A stretch of 12,622 bases of DNA, taken from Candidatus Methanophaga sp. GoMg3.2 (GTDB lineage: Archaea > Halobacteriota > Syntropharchaeia > Alkanophagales > Methanospirareceae). Shown in pieces: positions 7,781 through 12,622 of the stretch (position 1 is its first letter; every line of letters starts with the position of its first letter). The stretch covers positions 1 through 12,622 of the forward strand of contig QBUN01000384.1 in the NCBI GenBank assembly GCA_013180565.1. The letters are read 5' to 3'. The notes beneath the pieces were generated by a model, which did no database searches, was not told the DNA's origin, and saw only the letters and a list, made by a program, of their open reading frames with translations. Both the position numbers and the translations under genes were made by a program.

Positions 7781-8431
7781 TTAGAATAAAAGTTTTCGCA
7801 AATGAGCACTACCCACATCCTCTTCTTTAATTTTATCAATGCTATAATGTGTTAGAAGGGCTAAATCATTACTTCCAATCACACTATGATGTAAAGCATC
7901 AAAAATATTTTGCACATCACAAATAATCACAATCTTCTTTATGTCATCGCTTTTTCTTTTACTTTCTAACTCGCTCTTCATTCCCCTAAGCTGAAGAACA
8001 GTAGCAGCACTTAATTCTCCAGACTTTAACTGGACTATGAATAAGGATGGAGTCCCTCCAGCCCACGAAAATTCATAACTTTCCCCCATTAATTCTTCAC
8101 AATCATTTCTTTCTCTTTCGTTAAATCCGTTGGCATTAAGTGCGGCATCCAGATTTCTCCAGATTTCTTCCTTTACCCGAAGATCTTTAGAGATACTTAC
8201 TGGCGTATCGACATCCTCTTTGGGCTGTGTTCCTCTCTTAATATCGGCGATGAAACCTATAATGGCGATAATAGTTACAGCAAAAATAGCTGTGACTCCT
8301 TGAAATGTAGGACGATTAAAAGAAACTACTGCAAGTATTACTAACGCCACGAAAGCGCCCAAAGAAATAGGGGTTTTTATCTTAGCAGCTATATTAGAGA
8401 GGCTTTGTAAGTTAAGAATGGGCATTTCCAT
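7781..8431 (-). CDS. Two-helix membrane protein with a possible degenerate nuclease-like cytoplasmic domain
   Basis: I do not recognise a named family. The 216-residue protein has two hydrophobic segments near the N-terminus (about 23-39, LGAFVALVILAVVSF, and about 45-62, GVTAIFAVTIIAIIGF) joined by a short loop. A soluble domain of about 150 residues follows, probably cytoplasmic. It contains SLFIVQLKSGELSAATVLQL (129-148), which looks like the core strand-helix of a restriction-endonuclease fold with Q134-x-K136 in place of E-x-K. A hydrophobic strand (KKIVIICD, 165-172) and a helical end follow. No acidic residue stands at the usual Asp position, so catalysis is doubtful. The gene starts 6 bases after the stop of the nuclease-like gene upstream, with GGTGA before its ATG. 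The two are thus almost certainly co-transcribed and may act together, perhaps as sensor and membrane effector. An ATG two codons later is an alternative start. Confidence 0.7.
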   Translation of the reverse strand: MEMPILNLQSLSNIAAKIKTPISLGAFVALVILAVVSFNRPTFQGVTAIFAVTIIAIIGFIADIKRGTQPKEDVDTPVSISKDLRVKEEIWRNLDAALNANGFNERERNDCEELMGESYEFSWAGGTPSLFIVQLKSGELSAATVLQLRGMKSELESKRKSDDIKKIVIICDVQNIFDALHHSVIGSNDLALLTHYSIDKIKEEDVGSAHLRKLLF

Positions 8432-8437
8432 TTCCTA

Positions 8438-8809
8438 TCACCTATTAATAAATTCTTTTACTTTACTGACTGCTTCAACGGGAGAACCACTAATCAATTG
8501 AATATCTAACCCAGATGCCAGCCGGGACGTATTCTCATCAGGCTCTTCATGGGAAATAATGATTGGCTGTGCCTCAAAACCACTAACCATCCCTTTAATC
8601 AAAGCCACATCATTTGGTTTTATTTTATCCTTAGTCTCAATGAGGAAGGTTTTCCCTTTCCTTTCGAGTACAAAATCGGGTCTTAAAACGTATGATGATT
8701 GGTTAAGTAGTGGCGGCTCTTTTTTTATATCCATGTCGCGCATCTGATTTTCGATTTCTGATTCTACCATCATATGGTACTTCCGTGCACCTTGCATAAA
8801 TGGTATCAT
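8438..8809 (-). CDS. Small PD-(D/E)xK nuclease-like protein
   Basis: First gene of a two-gene operon with the membrane protein downstream. In the longest frame (128 residues from GTG 8824) the sequence LRPDFVLERKGKTFLIETKD gives D50 and E63-T-K65, the spacing and strand pattern of a restriction-endonuclease-like active site. A helix (KPNDVALIKGMVSGF), a strand (QPIIISHE) and an SRLASGLDIQLI segment follow, resembling the layout of Mrr/Holliday-junction-resolvase-like domains. I chose the ATG at 8809 (123 residues) because GAGGTG (8822-8817) lies 7 bases upstream of it. The GTG at 8824 and ATG at 8815 overlap or abut that site. It lacks a separate DNA-binding domain, so it may rely on its partner or be a regulator. 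A short conflict-system nuclease is plausible; the exact function is unknown. Confidence 0.7.
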   Translation of the reverse strand: MIPFMQGARKYHMMVESEIENQMRDMDIKKEPPLLNQSSYVLRPDFVLERKGKTFLIETKDKIKPNDVALIKGMVSGFEAQPIIISHEEPDENTSRLASGLDIQLISGSPVEAVSKVKEFINR

Positions 8810-8816
8810 TTTCATA

Positions 8817-8822
8817 CACCTC
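8817..8822 (-). promoter_or_regulatory. Ribosome-binding site deciding the start of the nuclease-like gene
   Basis: GAGGTG on the minus strand, 7 bases before ATG 8809. It rules against the upstream GTG start (8824), which it overlaps. Confidence 0.6.
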
Positions 8823-8883
8823 ACTTTATAATTTAGTTTGTAACTATTTAAACTTTATGATACTTGCATATTTAAGTCAACGA

Positions 8884-8904
8884 CCCCGTTTTAGAAAAAC
8901 GGGG
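8884..8904. terminator. Perfect 9-bp hairpin, possible terminator
   Basis: CCCCGTTTT (8884-8892), loop AGA, AAAACGGGG (8896-8904). It lies between the stop of the minus-strand gene ending at 8961 and the start of the next gene at 8809. Read on the plus strand it is followed by CATCTTTTC. There is no T-run on the minus strand, so a terminator for the 8961-9506 gene is plausible but not certain. Confidence 0.55.
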
Positions 8905-8960
8905 CATCTTTTCATGCACATATGATTCTATCGACAGAAACAAGCATAAAAATGATTTTT

Positions 8961-9506
8961 TCATAGAGTTTTTGAAAAATTAACAGAACCTTTAATTTCC
9001 TTCCAAATAGCTCCTAAAATAGTTGCAATTTTTTCTTTGTTTATTTTCCAATTAACCTCATCCAAACTATTATCTCTACACGCAAGATGAATTTGATAAA
9101 TAACATCTCTTAATTTTTGGGGTGATTGCGCTATGTTTTCAATAAAAAATCCGGATTTAAAGGATAAAATATTCTTAGGACCATCATCTGGAAACATTAT
9201 CCCATCATTTCCAATTTTGCAATCAGTAGTTACAACGAAAGCAGGAATATCTTTTATGTTAAAATACTTTCTACATTCCTCAAATCCCTCATGATTGGGT
9301 ACATATACTTTTATAAAAGTATCTTCTGTACGATCTCCTACATCCAAAAAGGTATCGTAAATTATCTTATCTCGTCCTTCTTTTTCAGATGAGAGCAAAA
9401 CAAAGAAAAATGATTTGAACTTAAGCCTCGGTGGAAATCTACCTCCACTTCCACCTTGCATTGTCAAGCTTACCGCCAAACAAACAACTAATTTACCAAA
9501 TTTCAT
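8961..9506 (-). CDS. Uncharacterised protein, possible thioredoxin-like fold without CxxC
   Basis: I do not recognise a family. I place the start at ATG 9506 (181 residues, MKFGKLVVCLAV) because GGGAGGTGG lies just upstream. The longer open frame from 9626 runs through the transposase remnant and has no such site. The N-terminus is mildly hydrophobic (KLVVCLAVSLTM) and then GGSGG-rich, possibly a weak signal or anchor. The middle reads strand SFFFVLLSS, helix (EGRDKIIYDTF), strand TFIKVYVP, helix GFEECRKYFNI, then DIPAFVVTTD. That order, with a possible cis-Pro before a strand, resembles the thioredoxin fold, but no CxxC pair is present. The C-terminal third is helical (QSPQKLRDVIYQIHLACRD). 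It stands alone on the minus strand, and its promoter would fall inside the transposase debris. The fold call is weak. Confidence 0.6.
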   Translation of the reverse strand: MKFGKLVVCLAVSLTMQGGSGGRFPPRLKFKSFFFVLLSSEKEGRDKIIYDTFLDVGDRTEDTFIKVYVPNHEGFEECRKYFNIKDIPAFVVTTDCKIGNDGIMFPDDGPKNILSFKSGFFIENIAQSPQKLRDVIYQIHLACRDNSLDEVNWKINKEKIATILGAIWKEIKGSVNFSKTL

Positions 9507-9514
9507 TCTTCTTT

Positions 9515-9524
9515 TCCACCTCCC
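9515..9524 (-). promoter_or_regulatory. Strong ribosome-binding site of the 8961-9506 gene
   Basis: GGGAGGTGGA on the minus strand, 8 bases before ATG 9506. It decides the internal start. AT-rich TATA-like stretches (AATATAAAAGG, 9523-9533; GATATAAATAGC, 9534-9545) lie immediately upstream. Confidence 0.65.
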
Positions 9525-9576
9525 TTTTATATTGCTATTTATATCATCACGCCCCACTCCAGCACTCACACTCATA

Positions 9577-9907
9577 TCACTCTTCTGTTTCACATTTCTG
9601 TTTGACATTTCTTTTATTACGTCCATTTTTGGCGGAATTCACTCCAATAGCTTCAGTTTGATTTTTTATCGGCCATATTCTCTTCAAATTATGTGCTATG
9701 CATGCCAGACTGAATGAGGAGTTTCATCATGACCTTTGGATGATATGCAGGACTGCCAGGGCCATCATATCGCCATTCGATACTTTTAAAGTCTATATTT
9801 TCTACTACATCATCTACAAGTCTACAAATGTGGTCTTCTTCGATTAAGTCAGCTATAGTCGGGGGAAATAGCCAATTTTGGTTGCGGAGTCTTCTTATGA
9901 ATGCCAT
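9577..9907 (-). pseudogene. IS1182-type transposase remnant: N- and C-terminal ends fused out of frame
   Basis: From ATG 9907 the minus strand reads MAFIRRLRNQNWLFPPTIAD, then LIEEDHICRLVDDVVENID and YHPKVMMKLLI. This is the DUF772-type N-terminal domain of IS1182/IS5-like transposases. The frame then closes after QSGMHST at 9689. In another frame, starting at about 9715, it continues SLACIAHNLKRIWPIKNQTE and ends at TGA 9577. ACIAHNLKRI is the usual C-terminal motif of the same transposases. About 300 residues, including the DDE core, have been deleted, joining residue 63 or so to the last 45 or so. It cannot encode a working enzyme. One presumed terminus may survive at 9964-9984; the other is not seen. 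Confidence 0.75.
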
Positions 9908-9963
9908 AATGTTTATATGTGGTTGAAAACATATAAAAGTATCGTAAAGCTGTTTGATTATGG

Positions 9964-9984
9964 AATTATGGGACCGCCTCTAAA
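9964..9984. repeat. IS-end-like 21-bp direct repeat, copy 1
   Basis: ATGGGACCGCCTCTAAA with an AATT prefix. It matches 11603-11623 at 18 of 21 positions. It lies 57 bp upstream of the transposase remnant's start, where a terminal inverted repeat would be expected, and its complement (GAGGCGGTCCCAT) resembles IS1182-type ends. Confidence 0.5.
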
Positions 9985-10008
9985 TTCCGGGGCATCCTTC
10001 TGAGCAGA

Positions 10009-10025
10009 CTCGAACTTTGTTCGAG
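10009..10025 (+). terminator. Hairpin followed by a T-rich tract
   Basis: CTCGAAC, loop TTT, GTTCGAG, a perfect 7-bp stem. ATATATTTTTTTATATTTT follows on the plus strand. It has the look of a terminator, yet no plus-strand gene precedes it in the window, so it may have come with mobile DNA. Confidence 0.45.
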
Positions 10026-10070
10026 ATATATTTTTTTATATTTTAAAAGGATAAAAGTCACTATACCCCG

Positions 10071-10150
10071 TACTTAACAAGGCCTGTAAGTAAGCGCGAG
10101 GCATGTAACCCAAGTTCCTCTGTATACATTCATCATAGGGTATATAAAGG
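10071..10150 (+). promoter_or_regulatory. Palindrome-TATA module A, before the lamin-tail-type gene
   Basis: ACAAGGCCTGTA (10077-10088), inside an imperfect palindrome, stands 52 bp before a strong archaeal TATA box, TATATAAAGG (10141-10150). A T-rich run (TTTTTCTATTTTTT) follows. The same arrangement occurs at 11619-11703. It points to transcription on the plus strand, toward the secreted-protein gene that starts at 10209. Confidence 0.6.
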
Positions 10151-10208
10151 TTTTTCTATTTTTTCCGCATGAAAAAATATTTTATTGGATTTGTATAAAT
10201 CAGTAGCA

Positions 10209-10355
10209 ATGAACAAAAAGCCAGGGATATTATTGGGAATCGCTTTGGTGCTTCTCTTTGTAGGGATAGCGATGGCAACTTCATTCGCTTCTCCTGATGA
10301 AGAAATATACGCCTTTGACCAAAACCCACCCGGAAGCGATAAAGGAAGCGAATGA
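10209..10355 (+). pseudogene. Secreted lamin-tail-type protein, N-terminal end cut by a nonsense codon
   Basis: ATG 10209 opens a clear signal peptide: MNKK, then the hydrophobic core GILLGIALVLLFVGIAMA. The mature start follows as SPDEEIYAFDQNPPGSDKGSE, then TGA at 10353. In archaeal lamin-tail-domain (LTD) proteins, the NPPGSD-x-G-x-E motif is followed by W-V-T-L-Y-N-P. Here the next in-frame codons after TGA read VTLYTPANTN. The stop thus sits exactly where the conserved Trp is expected, a TGG to TGA change. Similarity fades soon after and the frame ends at TAA 10464, so the rest of the gene is gone or decayed. A strong TATA box lies about 60 bp upstream. The 48-residue product would be exported but has no folded domain. 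The LTD assignment rests on this motif only. Confidence 0.6.
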
Positions 10356-10466
10356 GTGACCCTTTACACTCCCGCAAACACTAATTTTATTAACTTTTTG
10401 CCCTCATTGTGCAACTTGAAAAACTCTTCCCAAACCTTATTTCATATTTGCTTCGCTTTCCCCTAA

Positions 10467-10481
10467 GTTACTTATACTTTT
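10467..10481 (+). promoter_or_regulatory. Probable TATA region of the HEPN gene
   Basis: GTTACTTATACTTTT, centred roughly 25 bp before the ATG at 10499. At that distance transcription would begin at or near the start codon, giving a leaderless mRNA, as is common in archaea. The match to consensus is only fair. Confidence 0.4.
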
Positions 10482-10498
10482 AATGAGATTATGAGTTT

Positions 10499-11479
10499 AT
10501 GCTGAAAAATAACAGGAAAGATGAGATGGGCGCAGTAAAAATAATAGCCCCATTAGTTGGCTTCATCTCGGATGTTGAAACGCTAGATTTTGGTGAGTTT
10601 GTAATATGCAAGGTGCTAACAGAGAATTTGCATAATTTCCTCCGATCCATGGGGATAACAAGAGGGATATCAGATGAGATGGCCCCCCAACTCCTGTCTA
10701 ACTACTTACTATGTTATGAGTACTCTGTAGAAGAGAATGATAGAGTCATGAATCCTCCGGATAAAACTTCGAAGAGAATTGAAAATTTAGTGAAGACTTT
10801 TAGGCTTTATAAATCAGGTACTGTGAGAAATTATTTTTATATACTAGTGCCTAGCGATTTTACCGGCGGTTACATGACTAATAGGTACATTACCCAAGGG
10901 GGTTTTTTGAATTACCATTTTTCATCATCTGAGATTAAAGATTTCTTAGAGTTTCAAAAAATTCTTACAACGCTTATTCCAAATGAATGGAATAAAGACA
11001 ACAGATATATTGAGATTGCTATTAGATACTTCAACTTCGCCAATGAGAGGGATAGTAACGAGGATAAAATGGTTGACTACATTATTGCATTGGAAGCTCT
11101 ATATTTAAATGGAGATCATGGAGAATTTACATATAGACTTGCACACCGTGCAGCATCAATGCTGGGCAGCACTTTTGATAGAAGAAGAGTGACATTTGAA
11201 AAAGTCAAAGATGCGTATAACCTAAGAAGCAAGATTGTTCACGGAAGTTCCGACCCGAAAAAAAGAGAGATTACCAACGAAGATGTAGAGAAAGTGAACA
11301 ACTATGTGAGAATATCAATAGTCAAGTATTTGAACTTGAACAAAACGCATAATTCAAAAAAGTTAATTCTAGAAAAGATTGATGAGTCTTTGTTTGGTGA
11401 AGCTAGTTGGGATACGCTTCAAAAAGACGCAAGGGCGTTTTTAGCGTGCCGTGCCGAGAATGAAGGTAAGAAGTGGTAG
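10499..11479 (+). CDS. ApeA-like HEPN domain protein, candidate defence RNase
   Basis: HEPN proteins are small helical RNases or RNA-binding proteins that often act as toxins or abortive-infection effectors. The C-terminal half of this 326-residue protein has the ApeA-like HEPN signature. DKMVDYIIALEALYL (189-203) is followed by the helix FTYRLAHRAASMLG (210-223). AYNLRSKIVHGSSDP (239-253) carries the catalytic-type R243-x4-H248 motif. The N-terminal half (about 1-170) is of unknown fold and may sense the trigger. TTATACTTTTAA lies about 26 bp upstream of the first ATG, so the transcript may be leaderless. The ATG at 10526 (MGAVKII) is an alternative start, with AGGA upstream. No antitoxin-like partner adjoins it, so it probably acts alone. 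The frame is intact. The tail (about 280-326) has no recognised domain. The substrate is unknown. Confidence 0.75.
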   Translation: MLKNNRKDEMGAVKIIAPLVGFISDVETLDFGEFVICKVLTENLHNFLRSMGITRGISDEMAPQLLSNYLLCYEYSVEENDRVMNPPDKTSKRIENLVKTFRLYKSGTVRNYFYILVPSDFTGGYMTNRYITQGGFLNYHFSSSEIKDFLEFQKILTTLIPNEWNKDNRYIEIAIRYFNFANERDSNEDKMVDYIIALEALYLNGDHGEFTYRLAHRAASMLGSTFDRRRVTFEKVKDAYNLRSKIVHGSSDPKKREITNEDVEKVNNYVRISIVKYLNLNKTHNSKKLILEKIDESLFGEASWDTLQKDARAFLACRAENEGKKW

Positions 11480-11501
11480 TTGCGCTTTTCTAACCACTTA
11501 T

Positions 11502-11600
11502 CTTATGAGGATTTTGATTTACCCCTCGTAACACTCTCTTCTCTATATACTTTTGTGGTATTTCCGCTTGTTTTTTGGGGTTTTTCAAAATCCTCTAAAG
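11502..11600. repeat. Inverted repeat pair downstream of the HEPN gene
   Basis: GAGGATTTTGA (11507-11517) and TCAAAATCCTC (11585-11595) are a perfect 11-bp inverted repeat with 67 bp between the arms; 14 of 16 positions match if extended outward. The plus strand between them ends in a run of T and G residues. It may be a terminator-like structure for the HEPN transcript or the skeleton of a tiny mobile element. Confidence 0.6.
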
Positions 11601-11602
11601 TC

Positions 11603-11623
11603 AATTGTGGGACAGCCTCTTAA
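11603..11623. repeat. IS-end-like 21-bp direct repeat, copy 2
   Basis: TGTGGGACAGCCTCTTAA with a leading AAT. Its complement, GAGGCTGTCCCACA, looks like an IS1182-type terminus. It matches 9964-9984 in the same orientation at 18 of 21 positions, and overlaps the palindrome that follows. Confidence 0.5.
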
Positions 11624-11703
11624 GTACAAGGCCTGTACTTAAGCACGACCGCCATTGACTTAAACTATACTATTATTATCGACATGTCATAGTTATATAA
11701 AAG
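11619..11703 (+). promoter_or_regulatory. Palindrome-TATA module B
   Basis: A perfect 10-bp palindrome, CTTAAGTACA and TGTACTTAAG around AGGCC (11619-11643), is followed 50 bp later by TTATATAAAAG (11693-11703) and by CTTTTCGATTTTTT. It mirrors module A in order, spacing (56 versus 52 bp from the core) and sequence. A further 8-bp inverted repeat, AAGTCAAT (11598-11605) and ATTGACTT (11654-11661), encloses the palindrome. No convincing plus-strand gene follows. Confidence 0.6.
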
Positions 11704-11718
11704 CTTTTCGATTTTTTA

Positions 11719-11850
11719 TTATTGATGTTTTTCTCCAAAAAGTTTGTTATAGAGCGTTGTGTACCATGTTTTGTGAGTTTTTGCCTTTTCTTCATCTATC
11801 CCCAGAACCGTATCTGTCCTCTCGTAACCCTTCTGCCCTGATATATACAT
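11719..11850 (-). CDS. Small ORF of 43 residues, unknown
   Basis: The minus strand reads MYISGQKGYERTDTVLGIDE, continues EKAKTHKTWYTTLYNKLFGE and ends KHQ-stop. The composition (charged, mixed, with aromatic residues) looks protein-like. The opposite strand over the same bases is an improbable Cys/Phe/Pro-rich string. GGAAG lies about 8 bases before the ATG. The frame also stays open five codons upstream to a TAG, so this could be the tail of a decayed longer gene. Its stop lies near the plus-strand TATA of module B, so transcripts would converge. I recognise no family. Confidence 0.4.
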   Translation of the reverse strand: MYISGQKGYERTDTVLGIDEEKAKTHKTWYTTLYNKLFGEKHQ

Positions 11851-11906
11851 CGCCACCACTTCCTAGCCATGCCCTACCGATTGCGAAGCAGCGAAGCATT
11901 TTTGGT

Positions 11907-11927
11907 CAAACTTTTTCTAAAAGTTTG
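11907..11927. terminator. Perfect hairpin 1 of a cluster
   Basis: CAAACTTTT, loop TCT, AAAAGTTTG: a 9-bp perfect stem. With the next hairpin it forms a pair sharing the core AAACTTTT/AAAAGTTT. A transcription end for the minus-strand radical SAM gene (stop at 12107) or for plus-strand transcripts is possible. Confidence 0.5.
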
Positions 11928-11930
11928 TTG

Positions 11931-11955
11931 ATAAAACTTTTTTGAAAAGTTTTAT
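11931..11955. terminator. Perfect hairpin 2 of a cluster
   Basis: ATAAAACTTTT, loop TTG, AAAAGTTTTAT: an 11-bp perfect stem, four bases after hairpin 1 and built on the same core. It is T-rich on both strands, so it could end transcription from either side. Confidence 0.55.
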
Positions 11956-11965
11956 GATAGCACGA

Positions 11966-11992
11966 TGGTGCCCACAGGTGTCCCGGGCACCA
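11966..11992. repeat. GC-rich hairpin 3 of a cluster
   Basis: TGGTGCCC (11966-11973) and GGGCACCA (11985-11992): an 8-bp perfect stem with an 11-nt loop. It is GC-rich, unlike its surroundings. From here to 12106 I see no gene or clear site. Confidence 0.5.
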
Positions 11993-12106
11993 CACCTTAA
12001 GCTGTGGAAATTAATCCCTTAACAGTTTGCTACTCCTACCTTTTATCCGCTTCGCTATCCAGCTAACCGAATATTTCGGCGGGTATTTTATTTATTGCAT
12101 TCATGC

Positions 12107-12622
12107 TTATATTCGCACCCGAAAAGATTTTAATGGATGCGTACGCTCTTCCAACGAGGATGTAACGTTGCCGAGATATTTTTTTGCGATTGTCACAGCA
12201 CCTTTAATCTCCGCCTCTGTTGGTCTCCGTGATATATTGCCAATAGGGACGTATCGTATGATTTTATATTTTATTTTAGTTCCAATGCCCGCTAGGAACT
12301 CAGCTATTTTCTCTATCTCATCTTTATCGATAATGCCCGGAATAAAGACGGTCATCACTTCAAAATCCAATTTACTCCTGTTTAGTTGCGCTATTGCATC
12401 AAAAACCATCTGATTTGAGCATCCTGTATACCACTCGTGTAATTTAGTCGTATATGCCTTGAGGTCTATATGAATCTCCTTTAGACATGTATTCTCCATT
12501 TCTCTTATGAACGCACTATCTAAAAGCGAGCCATTAGTAGTGAGGATTGTCTTTGTATCGTACATTTTAATAAACTCTAACAGCTCTCTTCTGTATAGCG
12601 TGGGTTCTCCACCGGCTAACAT
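12107..12622 (-). CDS. PflA-like radical SAM protein, partial (start beyond the right edge)
   Basis: Radical SAM enzymes use a [4Fe-4S] cluster to cleave S-adenosylmethionine and start radical chemistry; PflA-type members activate glycyl-radical enzymes or relatives. The 171 visible residues carry GGEPTL (4-9, SAM amino-group binding), TTNGSLL (28-34), HIDLKAYTTKLHEWYTG (51-67), VFIPGIIDKDEIEKIAEFL (92-110) and IIRYVPIGN (121-129). This is the order seen in the pyruvate formate-lyase-activating-enzyme-like family. The CxxxCxxC cluster-binding motif lies upstream, outside the window, so the ATG at the edge is probably internal. The 3' end is complete (RVRI-stop). No partner gene is visible here, so the substrate cannot be named. 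Confidence 0.85.
   Translation of the reverse strand: MLAGGEPTLYRRELLEFIKMYDTKTILTTNGSLLDSAFIREMENTCLKEIHIDLKAYTTKLHEWYTGCSNQMVFDAIAQLNRSKLDFEVMTVFIPGIIDKDEIEKIAEFLAGIGTKIKYKIIRYVPIGNISRRPTEAEIKGAVTIAKKYLGNVTSSLEERTHPLKSFRVRI

Noticed and set aside
7531..7839. 102-residue minus-strand frame
   Set aside because: It runs antisense to the DUF1670 remnant and into the end of the membrane-protein gene, and shows no family motif.
9507..9626. 40-residue N-terminal extension of the 8961-9506 protein
   Set aside because: This stretch overlaps the C-terminal coding part of the IS1182-type remnant in another frame, and the strong GGGAGGTGG site points to the inner ATG at 9506.
10156..10377. 73-residue minus-strand frame upstream of the HEPN gene
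   Set aside because: It is antisense to a convincing signal peptide and the lamin-tail motif on the plus strand.
11757..11945. 62-residue plus-strand frame after module B
   Set aside because: The composition is atypical (Ser/Pro/Leu-rich), it ends inside a hairpin, and it is antisense to a more protein-like frame. A real short product cannot be fully excluded.

Overview
The window looks archaeal. TATA-like boxes (TATATAAAG, TTATATAAAAG) precede genes or gene remnants, and one gene may be leaderless. Ribosome-binding sites of the GGAGGTG type occur. The gene families (NosD-type beta-helix surface protein, DUF1670, lamin-tail-type secreted protein, anaerobic radical SAM enzyme) are typical of methanogens and methane- or alkane-oxidising Euryarchaeota/Halobacteriota. 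The exact lineage is an inference; no rRNA or tRNA gene is present to confirm it. The DNA is AT-rich and littered with broken genes and mobile-element debris, as expected of an accessory or defence island.

Left part (1-1964): the C-terminal end of a NosD-type right-handed beta-helix protein (minus strand) is cut at about position 338. It abuts two tandem, almost identical 189-bp copies (338-526, 527-715). Each copy carries 88 bp of flank plus one terminus of an IS481-like insertion sequence. The IS itself (615-1964) has 29-bp imperfect terminal inverted repeats and one DDE transposase.

Middle part (1966-6981): a type I restriction-modification operon on the minus strand, transcribed hsdM, hsdS, hsdR, with overlapping gene ends. 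HsdM and HsdS look complete. HsdR has its nuclease and all visible helicase motifs, but stops right after the LRPYIDD motif, one base from the outer edge of the IS terminus. Its C-terminal helical region has most likely been removed by the IS. Methylation may persist while restriction is probably damaged.

Right part (7000-12622): a 442-bp MITE-like element with inverted ends holds a deleted DUF1670 gene (7284-7725). Next come a two-gene minus-strand operon (a small PD-(D/E)xK nuclease-like protein and a two-helix membrane protein with a possible degenerate nuclease-like domain) and a small orphan protein with a possible thioredoxin-like fold. They are followed by an IS1182-type transposase remnant whose N- and C-terminal ends are fused out of frame, a lamin-tail-type secreted-protein gene broken by a nonsense codon, and an intact ApeA-like HEPN protein (10499-11479, plus strand). 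Beyond these lie a cluster of palindromes and hairpins, a tiny ORF, and the 3' part of a PflA-like radical SAM gene that runs off the right edge. Two related 'IS-end + palindrome + TATA' modules flank the lamin-tail/HEPN segment.

Functionally, the hsd operon, the HEPN protein and perhaps the nuclease/membrane pair look like layers of anti-invader defence; the rest is scar tissue of transposition. The most novel points are the nuclease/2TM operon, the TIR-bounded DUF1670 remnant, and the repeated palindrome-promoter module.
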